Part shown: in pieces, positions 1 through 7,402 of the stretch | Position numbering within the stretch: the stretch's first letter is position 1 | Layout: every line of letters begins with the position of its first letter | Assembly (NCBI GenBank): GCA_013042925.1 | Contig: JABDPH010000132.1 | Location: 1 to 9,884 of the forward strand | Direction: 5' to 3' | DNA length: 9,884 bases | From: Eudoraea sp. | GTDB taxonomy: Bacteria > Bacteroidota > Bacteroidia > Flavobacteriales > Flavobacteriaceae | The notes under the pieces: model-generated | Seen by the model: the letters and a program-made list of their open reading frames with translations, nothing else | What the model was told of the DNA's origin: nothing | Database searches by the model: none | Translations under genes and position numbers: made by a program

Positions 1-855
<855 letters not shown>

Positions 856-864
856 TTAAATAGC

Positions 865-877
865 TTTCTAATAGAAA
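865..877. promoter_or_regulatory. Palindrome upstream of katG, possible operator
   Basis: TTTCTAATAGAAA is a perfect 6-1-6 inverted repeat, 72 bp upstream of the chosen katG start. AT-rich palindromes with a single central base resemble Fur/PerR-type boxes in layout, and peroxide regulators commonly control katG. The sequence does not match the PerR consensus closely and the arms are short, so this is only a candidate site. Confidence 0.3.
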
Positions 878-996
878 ATAACTATGAACCATTCTAAAGT
901 GTTATACGCAATCAAAACGCCGTAATGTGCTTCATTCAAAAGGAATCACGCTGAGTTAAAAGTTGCTTGCAAACCATAATGAATTGTCCTTTCCAT

Positions 997-1004
997 TACA
1001 TTTG
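997..1004 (+). promoter_or_regulatory. Candidate Bacteroidota -7 element for the 1109 gene
   Basis: TACATTTG matches the Bacteroidota -7 consensus TAnnTTTG exactly and would give a leader of roughly 100 nt. No TTG sits at the expected distance of about 19-21 bp upstream; the nearest TTGs are at 984-986 and 967-969. The match may be chance. Confidence 0.25.
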
Positions 1005-1108
1005 AAGTACTATTGTAAATTCACTATTTTAGAATCAATTCAACTGAATGAAGTACCTTCTAAATATGAATCTCCAAAGGTTACCAGCATATTAAATTGA
1101 CATTGTAA

Positions 1109-1489
1109 ATGACTACAAAAAAAGAAATCGCCATTAAATATTTAGATTATCTGGACAAAGGTGATATTGAGAATATAATAAAACTATTTAATGAAAATGG
1201 GTTTGTTGACTCTCCTATTTACGGCATTATGAAGGCTGATGAATTTTACTATAAGTTAAACAATGATACAAGTAACTCTGAACTGCTCCTAAAAGGAATT
1301 TTTGAGGACAATGATTCCAATAAACTGGCACTTTATTTTGGCTATAAATGGACACTGAAAAATAAGGAAGAAGTAGAATTTGACGTTGTCGATATTATAG
1401 AATTTGATTCGTTTAATATGATTAATAAACTTAAAATTATATATGACACTGTTTTAGCCAGAGCATTAATAAAGCAATTAAAAAAATAA
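1109..1489 (+). CDS. NTF2/SnoaL-like small protein
   Basis: This 126-aa protein looks like a single SnoaL-like (NTF2-fold) cone domain. The N-terminal pattern of a helix with YLDYLDKGD, then a helix around IIKLFNENG and FVDSPIYG, is typical of the family. Alternating hydrophobic strands follow (LALYFGYKWTL, VEFDVVDIIEF, INKLKIIYD). There is no signal peptide, so it should be cytoplasmic. Members act as small isomerases, cyclases or stress-related proteins with no common substrate, so no function can be given. The ATG at 1109 is the only sensible start and lacks a clear Shine-Dalgarno. The gene is strongly AT-rich and Lys/Asn/Ile-rich, visibly more so than the minus-strand cluster, which may hint at separate acquisition. 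It is divergent from katG, but a functional link is not shown. Confidence 0.7.
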   Translation: MTTKKEIAIKYLDYLDKGDIENIIKLFNENGFVDSPIYGIMKADEFYYKLNNDTSNSELLLKGIFEDNDSNKLALYFGYKWTLKNKEEVEFDVVDIIEFDSFNMINKLKIIYDTVLARALIKQLKK

Positions 1490-1680
1490 TTTATTGGTAA
1501 TTGCACCTTAATTTTAATGTTTCACTTGCTTATAAAACGGGTACACCCAAATCTACCGGAAGCTTCAAATCTTCATAAGAAATTGAAGAAGAAACAGATA
1601 CAGTAAGCATTTTAACCATATTTATTAGAATTCAACGGAAATTTTTTGGAGTTGGGCCAGACCAGTCTAATTTTATTTTT

Positions 1681-1776
1681 ATGAGAAGAAAATCTAAAAT
1701 TATCAACGCAGTTTTAACCTTTGGTAGTGCTTTCCTACTTTTTATGGCTTTTATGGTAGTTCTCAAGATTATTTAG
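1681..1776 (+). CDS. Possible 31-aa single-pass membrane peptide
   Basis: ATG to TAG encodes 31 residues. A basic N-terminus (MRRKSK) is followed by about 20 hydrophobic residues (for example FGSAFLLFMAFMVVLK) ending with a single Lys before II-stop. This is the layout of a small single-pass membrane protein with its N-terminus in the cytoplasm. No Shine-Dalgarno is visible; the sequence just upstream is T-rich. I do not recognise the peptide. A random AT-rich spacer can give such ORFs, so it needs conservation to be believed. Confidence 0.35.
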   Translation: MRRKSKIINAVLTFGSAFLLFMAFMVVLKII

Positions 1777-1783
1777 AGTCAGC

Positions 1784-1814
1784 TTTAGTCAGATTAATCT
1801 GATTTGTATCTTTG
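1784..1814 (+). promoter_or_regulatory. Candidate Bacteroidota promoter for the 97-aa membrane protein
   Basis: TATCTTTG at 1807-1814 matches the TAnnTTTG -7 consensus exactly. A TTTA at 1784-1787 is close to the TTTG-type -33 element, with 19 bp between them. Transcription would start near 1820 and give a leader of about 50 nt before the ATG at 1874. Spacing and location are good; the -33 element is imperfect. Confidence 0.45.
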
Positions 1815-1873
1815 TTATACCATTCCAGCCCAAATCCATCATAATATAATATTATGAACCTAAAACCTGAAAG

Positions 1874-2167
1874 ATGCACAAAACCTCAAAATTATTAGTC
1901 ATTGTATTGGTCGTAGTCATCATGGGTTTTGGTATTGGTATATATCTTCAAGACTTAAAACACAAGGAAAGTACCGCAGCGGCATGGGAAGCCAACCGGT
2001 TTAACGTCGCTAAATTTCATAAGATATTGAAATACAATTCAATGATGAATACTACCAATTGGGCGACAATGAAGGACAGTATTTCACAAGAATTAGACTC
2101 CTTGGTGATCTTAAGATTCAGAAAAGAAATGGACAGCCTCAATGCGCTAAAGAGTCAAAATCCATAA
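1874..2167 (+). CDS. Small protein with one N-terminal membrane segment, unknown function
   Basis: This 97-aa protein is not recognised. Residues 7-26 form a strongly hydrophobic segment (LLVIVLVVVIMGFGIGIYL) after a basic start (MHKTSK), which suggests a signal-anchor with the N-terminus inside. The remaining 70 residues are hydrophilic and probably helical, with many charged residues, and would face the periplasm. There is no lipobox cysteine and no clear cleavage site. The start ATG lies just after GAAAG, a weak ribosome site. A plausible promoter sits at 1784-1814. The gene converges on the acyl-CoA synthetase gene with only 36 bp between stops and no obvious hairpin terminator. No function can be inferred. 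Confidence 0.65.
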   Translation: MHKTSKLLVIVLVVVIMGFGIGIYLQDLKHKESTAAAWEANRFNVAKFHKILKYNSMMNTTNWATMKDSISQELDSLVILRFRKEMDSLNALKSQNP

Positions 2168-2203
2168 TTGTTATCAAATTCTTAAGCACACAAAGAAGTA
2201 GTA

Positions 2204-4021
2204 TCAAGCATATATTTCCTGAATTTCACTCTTGTATTTTTCGCGTATTACCCTTCTTTTAAGCTTCAGGGTTGGAGTTAATTCAGCCTCGGAATTGTCT
2301 TCATGTATTGGCAACCACACGGCAGGGACCAGGCGAAATTTCTTTATTTGTTCTATATGACTGAATTCCGGATTGTATTTGTCAATCACTTTTTGATATT
2401 TAGCGATTATCCTCTCCTGCTTTACCATATCCTCCAGATTGGTCCACTTAATATTTTTATGCGTACACCAGTTTTTTAATCCATCCTCTGACGGAACAAT
2501 AAGTGCTGAGACAAATTTTTGCTTATCCCCAATAACCATGATCTGATCAATAACAAAATTTTCTTTAATCCTGTTTTCAATTGGTGCAGGTGCTACGTAT
2601 TTCCCTCCTGATGTTTTCAATAGCTCCTTCTTCCTGTCAGTTATTTTTAAAAATTCCTTCCCATTCGGGCCTTTAATCAATTTTCCAATATCACCGGTAC
2701 AGAACCATTTCCTGCCCTCAATCTCCTTAAATACCCGTTCATTTATCTCGGGTTTTTTATAGTAACCAGACATAACATTAGGTCCTATAGCAAGTATTTC
2801 ACCTTCGTCATCATTATATTCCCCTGAAGAGCTGTCAATATATAATTCTACCCCATTGATAGCATAACCTACTGAACCTATTACAGATCCTCCGGGCTCT
2901 AATCCATTAACCGTTAAGGTTGGAGCGGTTTCAGTTAAACCATAAGCTTCTCGAACATTGATGCCTGCAGCGCAAAAAACACGAATTATCTTCAACGGAC
3001 AAGGTGCAGAACCTGTAATTATCATGCGTACATTATCCCCTAAAGCGGCCCGCCATTTGCTAAAAATTAGTTTATCTGCTATCCGCCATTTTATTTTGCT
3101 TATCGGAGATAACTCCTGATCCAATTCAAAATCATCTGTCAGCCGAAGTGCCCAGAAGAATAGCCCCTTCTTTATTCCTTTTAACGCAAGACCTTTATTA
3201 TAAATAGCCTCATATACTTTTTCAAGTAATCTTGGAACTGTTGTAAATGCTACCGGCTGAACTGATGCCAAATCACCCTGTGGCCCACTCAGGTTGTCCG
3301 TACCACAGAAATAGATTGAAGTTCCCAGGTAGAACCATGCAAGTGAAACGGCCCTTTCATAAATATGGCAAAGTGGCAGAAAACTGAGCACTTTTTCACC
3401 TGGATCTATTTCCAAAAAACTTGAAGTCTCCAAAATTACGTGCATAACATTTTCATGCGTCAACATTACCCCTTTTGGAAATCCTGTTGTTCCGGAGGTA
3501 TAAATAATTGTTACGAGATCATTTCCGGTAATTTGTTTCTTTATCTCTTCTATTTTTACAAGATCTTCAGTATCCAATATTTCTTTCCAGAAAGGCCTTC
3601 CTTCAACTTGGTCAAAAGTGTAAATATGCTCTAAGCCTGGGACATTTTTCCGGGTTGAAGTAAACTTATCATAAAGATCGAGTCCGCCACAAAAAGCCGC
3701 TTTTACCTCAGCCTCATTTAAGATGTATTCATACTCCGAAATACTAATTGTAGGGTATAGCGGAATACTCACCATTCCAGACATTTGTAATGCAAAATCC
3801 ATAATCACCCATTCCGGTCTATTCTTATAGATTACCATAGCTACTTTATCTCCCGGCTTTAAACCCAATTTCAATAAGCCGGAGGCAGCCTGTTCTGCGT
3901 AATTCTTTACATCCTCAGTACTATAAGATTTCCAACTGCCATCGGAATTACGAGCATTCATGGAAGCCTCGAGGGGGTTTTTGTTCAACTGATTGTAAAG
4001 AAGGTCAAAAAGTCTATTCAT
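2204..4021 (-). CDS. Long-chain-type fatty acid--CoA ligase (AMP-forming)
   Basis: Activates a carboxylic acid to its CoA thioester through an acyl-adenylate, the entry step for the pathway encoded upstream. It is a full-length 605-aa ANL-superfamily enzyme in the cytoplasm. Visible core motifs are the P-loop TSGTTGFPKG (175-184), YGLTET (360-365), TGD (442-444), the hinge DRKKE (462-466) and the C-terminal LTPTLKLKRR with the likely catalytic Lys at 586. The long segment of about residues 270-330 before the ITGSAP strand is the insertion typical of long-chain (FAA1/FadD15-like) ligases rather than short-chain ones. Chain length and any ring or branching of the substrate cannot be read from sequence. 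It is the last gene of the cluster, 78 bp after the MaoC gene, and could have its own promoter. It converges with the 97-aa gene. Confidence 0.9.
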   Translation of the reverse strand: MNRLFDLLYNQLNKNPLEASMNARNSDGSWKSYSTEDVKNYAEQAASGLLKLGLKPGDKVAMVIYKNRPEWVIMDFALQMSGMVSIPLYPTISISEYEYILNEAEVKAAFCGGLDLYDKFTSTRKNVPGLEHIYTFDQVEGRPFWKEILDTEDLVKIEEIKKQITGNDLVTIIYTSGTTGFPKGVMLTHENVMHVILETSSFLEIDPGEKVLSFLPLCHIYERAVSLAWFYLGTSIYFCGTDNLSGPQGDLASVQPVAFTTVPRLLEKVYEAIYNKGLALKGIKKGLFFWALRLTDDFELDQELSPISKIKWRIADKLIFSKWRAALGDNVRMIITGSAPCPLKIIRVFCAAGINVREAYGLTETAPTLTVNGLEPGGSVIGSVGYAINGVELYIDSSSGEYNDDEGEILAIGPNVMSGYYKKPEINERVFKEIEGRKWFCTGDIGKLIKGPNGKEFLKITDRKKELLKTSGGKYVAPAPIENRIKENFVIDQIMVIGDKQKFVSALIVPSEDGLKNWCTHKNIKWTNLEDMVKQERIIAKYQKVIDKYNPEFSHIEQIKKFRLVPAVWLPIHEDNSEAELTPTLKLKRRVIREKYKSEIQEIYA

Positions 4022-4099
4022 TGGTTTGTAAATTTTAGGTTTGGCTTTAGTTATTTATAGAACAAGTTTTATCAAAAGGTCACTTCTAAATTTAAGAAA

Positions 4100-4564
4100 T
4101 TACTCGAACATTAAGCTAATAAATTCAGCCACACAAGCTGGTTTATCAGATCCTTCCGTCTCTACTATGCAATTCCAGGTGATTTTGAGACCATTGTCTC
4201 CATAATTATCAATTTTGAGAATAGTGCAGATTAACCTGAGTCTGCTATCTACTAAGACAGGGCTTGGAAAACGAACTTTGTTCAGACCATAATTTACCCC
4301 AATTTTCACAGATTTGACCAACAAAACATCTTTTAAAAGCTTAGCGAGGAGTGAAAGAGACATGAAGCCATGAGCCACAGGCTTTTTAAATGGGGAATAT
4401 TTTGCCGCTTTTTCAACATCTATATGTATCCATTGGAAATCCATGGTGGCTTTCGCAAAGTCGTTGATCATCTCCTGGGTAACAGTAAGCCAATCACCGG
4501 CTGGCAAAGTTTTTCCTTCTAATTTCCGAAAAGATTCGAAATTCTCTAATTCTAGTTTGGCCAT
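4100..4564 (-). CDS. MaoC-type (R)-specific enoyl-CoA hydratase
   Basis: This 154-aa single hotdog-fold protein probably adds water to a trans-2-enoyl-CoA, giving an (R)-3-hydroxyacyl-CoA. The hydratase-2 signature is present: D42 and H47 in DFQWIHID match the catalytic Asp/His pair, followed by the AHGF motif at 64-67 that leads into the central hot-dog helix. The QWIH form resembles the NodN/MaoC branch, whose exact substrates are less well known, so hydratase activity is likely but not certain. The ATG at 4564 has GGAAAG a few bases upstream. It lies only 9 bp after the FabG-like SDR, which suggests successive steps and coupled expression. Because the crotonase-fold protein in this cluster looks like an isomerase, this is the best candidate hydratase here. 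Confidence 0.85.
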   Translation of the reverse strand: MAKLELENFESFRKLEGKTLPAGDWLTVTQEMINDFAKATMDFQWIHIDVEKAAKYSPFKKPVAHGFMSLSLLAKLLKDVLLVKSVKIGVNYGLNKVRFPSPVLVDSRLRLICTILKIDNYGDNGLKITWNCIVETEGSDKPACVAEFISLMFE

Positions 4565-4573
4565 TCTTTCCGG

Positions 4574-5311
4574 TTATCTTGAAGTTCCACCATCTATTGT
4601 TAAACATGTACCTGAAACAAAGCGAGCTTCATCAGAAGCGAGATACAGGTAACCATAGGCAATATCTATGGGTTGCGCTACCGTGCGTAAGGGAATACTT
4701 TCCTTAATTTTAGCAAAATGCTCGTCCGGAATCTTCTCTACCATATCGGTCATTGTAAATCCCGGCGCGATGGCGTTTGCCGTGATACCGTACTTGCCAA
4801 ATTCCATTGTCCAGGTTTTGGACATGGCAATAACACCAGCTTTAGTAGCCGCATAATTAGTCTGTCCAAAATTACCCCTTAAACCAACATTTGAAGCAGC
4901 GCTCACTATCCTGCCATATTTATTTGCCTTCATATAGGGAACCACAGCCTGGGTGCAAATAAAGACTCCCTTAAGATTTACGTCTATAACTGCATCCCAT
5001 TCGTCCTCACTCATTTTTTCGAGGGTTCTATCTCTCGTTATTCCGGCGTTGTTTATCAGGACATCAATTTTACTGTATTTATCAATTACTTTTTTGAAAA
5101 CACCTTCAACAGCTGTTTTATCCGTTACGGATACCTGATGGTATTCTGCCTTTCTTCCGGCATCATTTATACTATCTGCAACTTTTTGTCCTTGCGGTAA
5201 AAGATCTAAAATAATTACTGTTGCCCCTTCCTTAGCAAAGAGTTCTGAAATGGCCTGACCTATGCCACGGGCTCCCCCCGTAACTATGGCTATTTTGTCT
5301 TTTAGTCTCAT
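4574..5311 (-). CDS. FabG-like SDR, probable 3-hydroxyacyl-CoA dehydrogenase
   Basis: A classical short-chain dehydrogenase/reductase of 245 aa, the usual length. It has the cofactor loop TGGARGIG (11-18), NNAG (87-90), catalytic N112, S140, Y153 and K157, and the C-terminal IDGG motif. By similarity it would be called 3-oxoacyl-ACP reductase. However, an Asp (D36) sits at the end of the second strand, which usually favours NAD over NADP and so oxidation. With MaoC directly downstream (9 bp), the likely role is oxidation of (R)-3-hydroxyacyl-CoA to the 3-keto form. The 97-bp gap before it is the widest inside the cluster. SDRs are promiscuous, so another alcohol could be the substrate. Confidence 0.85.
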   Translation of the reverse strand: MRLKDKIAIVTGGARGIGQAISELFAKEGATVIILDLLPQGQKVADSINDAGRKAEYHQVSVTDKTAVEGVFKKVIDKYSKIDVLINNAGITRDRTLEKMSEDEWDAVIDVNLKGVFICTQAVVPYMKANKYGRIVSAASNVGLRGNFGQTNYAATKAGVIAMSKTWTMEFGKYGITANAIAPGFTMTDMVEKIPDEHFAKIKESIPLRTVAQPIDIAYGYLYLASDEARFVSGTCLTIDGGTSR

Positions 5312-5408
5312 TGTGTTAATTGATTAAACTTGTTTCTTAAGAATTAAATACTTTAAACTTAGCGGAACTTTGATCTTATAAAAAGTATTAACCCTGTATA
5401 AGATAAAC

Positions 5409-6383
5409 TTACATTTCTATTACTAATTTACCCCTGACCTTCCTGTTCATTATTTCCTCCAATGCCCTGGCTGTATTCTTCAATTCATAGGTCTTATGAA
5501 TATGAGGTCTAAGCTTACCCTCATCATACCATTTCATCAGCATCTTCGTATTCTCCATATTTTGCTTAGGGTTTCTCATGGCAAAATCTCCCCAAAAAAC
5601 TCCTACAATAGACGCAGTCTTAAGTAAAGGCAGGTTTAAAGGCATTTTTGGTATAGTCCCGGAAGCAAATCCGACAACCAGAAATCTGCCTTCCCATGCA
5701 ATTCCTCTAAATGCTGCTTCAGAATAGTCGCCTCCAACAGGATCGTAAATAACATCTACCCCCTTATTATCGGTCAATTTTTTTATTTCAGATTTCAGAT
5801 CATCTTTGGAATAGTTAATTGTTTGATCCGCTCCATATTCGCGGCATAATTGCAACTTGTCTTCGGAAGAGGCTGCCGCAATAACTTTTGCCCCCATTAA
5901 TTTTCCCAGCTCAACAGCTGCCAAACCAACACCCCCGGAAGCCCCAAGAACGAGCAGGGTTTCGCCGTCAGACAGTTTTGCCCGGTCTTTAAGTGCATGG
6001 TACGACGTACCATATGCCACCATAAATGACGCTGCAATAGGGAAGTTCATTTTTTTCGATTTCAGGAAGCAGGTGTTGGAAGGCACAAGAACTTCCTCTG
6101 CAAAACCTCCGCTAAAGACAAAACCGAAAACTTCATCACCTACTTTAAGATGCCCGACACCTTCCCCAACTTCTTTAACGACCCCGGCTATATCGCTCCC
6201 CGGAGTAAAAGGAAGTTCTGGCTTAAATTGATATAAACCCTGGATAATTAAAGTGTCCGGAAAATTTATACCACAGGCTTTTACATCTACTAAAACTTCA
6301 TTGGCACCCGGTTTTAACCCGGGCATTTCTTCCAGAACAAGTGAAGACGGCGGTCCAAATTCTTTACATCGTATCGCTTTCAT
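5409..6383 (-). CDS. Zinc-free MDR, NADPH:quinone oxidoreductase family
   Basis: This 324-aa medium-chain dehydrogenase/reductase is of the quinone-oxidoreductase (QOR) type. An N-terminal GroES-like domain (GINFPDTL, PFTPGSDIAG at 59-67) is followed by a Rossmann domain with GASGGVG (147-153), GVDVIYDPVGG and the C-terminal RGKLVIEM. The zinc-binding residues of alcohol dehydrogenases are absent. Relatives reduce quinones or the double bond of enones, 2-enals and enoyl thioesters with NADPH. Its ATG lies inside the last codons of the preceding reductase gene (20-bp overlap), so translation is probably coupled. The likely role is reducing an unsaturated intermediate or a reactive by-product; the substrate is unknown. 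Confidence 0.85.
   Translation of the reverse strand: MKAIRCKEFGPPSSLVLEEMPGLKPGANEVLVDVKACGINFPDTLIIQGLYQFKPELPFTPGSDIAGVVKEVGEGVGHLKVGDEVFGFVFSGGFAEEVLVPSNTCFLKSKKMNFPIAASFMVAYGTSYHALKDRAKLSDGETLLVLGASGGVGLAAVELGKLMGAKVIAAASSEDKLQLCREYGADQTINYSKDDLKSEIKKLTDNKGVDVIYDPVGGDYSEAAFRGIAWEGRFLVVGFASGTIPKMPLNLPLLKTASIVGVFWGDFAMRNPKQNMENTKMLMKWYDEGKLRPHIHKTYELKNTARALEEIMNRKVRGKLVIEM
6364..6383 (-). other. 20-bp gene overlap, probable translational coupling
   Basis: The QOR-type gene starts with ATGAAAGCGATACG inside the end of the PTGR-like gene, whose final codons read GAT ACG ATG TAA in another frame. Ribosomes ending the first gene could restart on the second. It is the only gene overlap in the cluster. 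Confidence 0.85.
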
Positions 6384-7395
6384 CTTCGCTTACTTTTAGC
6401 ACCAGTTTACCTAATTTTTCACCTGAAAACAATCTTTGAAAGGTCTGCGGAAAGTTTTCAATTCCTTCATAAATATCTTCTTTGCCCTTTAATTTTCCTT
6501 CCGCCAGCCATGTTCCCATTTCCCTCGCAGCTTCGCCGTACCTTTTGGCGTAATCAAATACTACCATTCCCTGCATTGTTGCACGGTTAACCAGGAGCGA
6601 AAGATAGTTACTGGGACCTTTAATGGCCATTTTGTTGTTGTATTGAGATATGGCTCCACAAATCACTATTCGGGCATGCATTCTAAGTCTGCTGAGCGCA
6701 ATATCAAGAATCTCCCCTCCCACGTTGTCAAAATATACATCCAACCCTTTTGGACATTCTTCCTTTAACCTGCTTCTAACATCTTCGTTTTTATAATCAA
6801 TCGCGGCATCAAAACCCAGCTCCTCTAAAAGATAATTACATTTCTTTTTACCACCGGCAATGCCAATAACCCGACATCCTTTAATTTTCGCGATTTGACC
6901 CACAATACTGCCCACAGCTCCGGCTGCTCCTGAAACTACCACAATATCACCTTCCTTTATTTTCCCTACTTCGAGAATGCCAAAATAGGCGGTCATACCG
7001 GTCATCCCCAAAGTACTTAAATAAGTAGGAAGAGGAGCCAACCCAGGATCTACTACGCGGGTATTTGTACCATCTGAAACCGCATATTGTTGTACACCTC
7101 CAAATCCGGCCACATAATCCCCAATTTTAAAGTTGGGATTATTATTAACTGCTACAATTTCACCAACAGCCCCAGCCCGCATTACGGAGCCAATAGCCAT
7201 AGGTTCTATATAAGATTTGGAATCATTCATCCATCCCCGCATAGCCGGGTCAAGCGAAACATAATGTTGTTTAACCAAAATTTCTCCATTCTGCAATTCA
7301 GGAATAGGATTAGTTTCCAATGACCAGGTTGAAGCGTCGGCTTCGCCTATGGGTCTTTTTACAAATTTCAATTGTTTATTCATATTACTTTTCAT
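6364..7395 (-). CDS. NADP-dependent double-bond reductase, PTGR/CurA-like MDR
   Basis: This 343-aa zinc-free MDR belongs to the prostaglandin/alkenal reductase group (PTGR1, plant double-bond reductases, bacterial CurA/YncB). Key stretches are YVSLDPAMRGWM (45-56), GMTGMTAYFG (130-139), the nucleotide loop GAAGAVG (156-162), and PSNYLSLLVNRATMQG (261-276) carrying the conserved Tyr of this group. GEKLGKLVL closes the chain. Known members reduce the C=C bond of alpha,beta-unsaturated ketones or aldehydes with NADPH. The chosen ATG at 7395 has AGGA 10 bp upstream; an in-frame ATG at 7383 (MNKQLKF) is also possible. It is 7 bp after the isomerase gene and overlaps the QOR gene by 20 bp. Confidence 0.88.
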   Translation of the reverse strand: MKSNMNKQLKFVKRPIGEADASTWSLETNPIPELQNGEILVKQHYVSLDPAMRGWMNDSKSYIEPMAIGSVMRAGAVGEIVAVNNNPNFKIGDYVAGFGGVQQYAVSDGTNTRVVDPGLAPLPTYLSTLGMTGMTAYFGILEVGKIKEGDIVVVSGAAGAVGSIVGQIAKIKGCRVIGIAGGKKKCNYLLEELGFDAAIDYKNEDVRSRLKEECPKGLDVYFDNVGGEILDIALSRLRMHARIVICGAISQYNNKMAIKGPSNYLSLLVNRATMQGMVVFDYAKRYGEAAREMGTWLAEGKLKGKEDIYEGIENFPQTFQRLFSGEKLGKLVLKVSEDESDTM

Positions 7396-7402
7396 TTCAG
7401 TT

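Larger units (their letters stand above)
1490..1873. other. Spacer with hairpin and a possible tiny ORF
   Basis: This 384-bp stretch has no conventional gene. It contains an imperfect hairpin at 1563-1588 (CTTCAA/TTGAAG outer stem, TCTT/AAGA inner stem, CAT loop) with no T-tract on the plus side, so it is not a clear terminator. It also holds a possible 31-codon hydrophobic ORF at 1681-1776 and the candidate promoter of the next gene. A 29-codon minus-strand ORF at 1530-1619 is unconvincing. Confidence 0.5.

Noticed and set aside
1038..1049. ATTCA-AC-TGAAT inverted repeat in the divergent spacer
   Set aside because: Five-base arms in AT-rich DNA are expected by chance, and it matches no operator I know.
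1563..1588. Imperfect hairpin CTTCAA...TTGAAG considered as a terminator
   Set aside because: The stem is AT-rich with a bulge and no T-tract follows on the plus strand, so it does not look like an intrinsic terminator.
1530..1619. Minus-strand 29-codon ORF (MVKMLTVSVSS... to LGVPVL) in the spacer
   Set aside because: It is short, has no recognisable fold or ribosome site, and an in-frame stop lies a few codons upstream, so it is probably chance or an unidentifiable remnant.
5312..5408. TAAGTTTA (minus strand, 5354-5361) as an internal promoter before the FabG-like gene
   Set aside because: It has one mismatch in the -7 consensus and only a T-run instead of a TTG -33 element, so it is too weak to call, though the 97-bp gap leaves room for a promoter.
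5857..6231. Plus-strand ORF of 124 codons opposite the QOR-type gene
   Set aside because: It lies wholly antisense to a well-conserved MDR gene; its Ser/Pro/Thr-rich translation is a reading-frame shadow.
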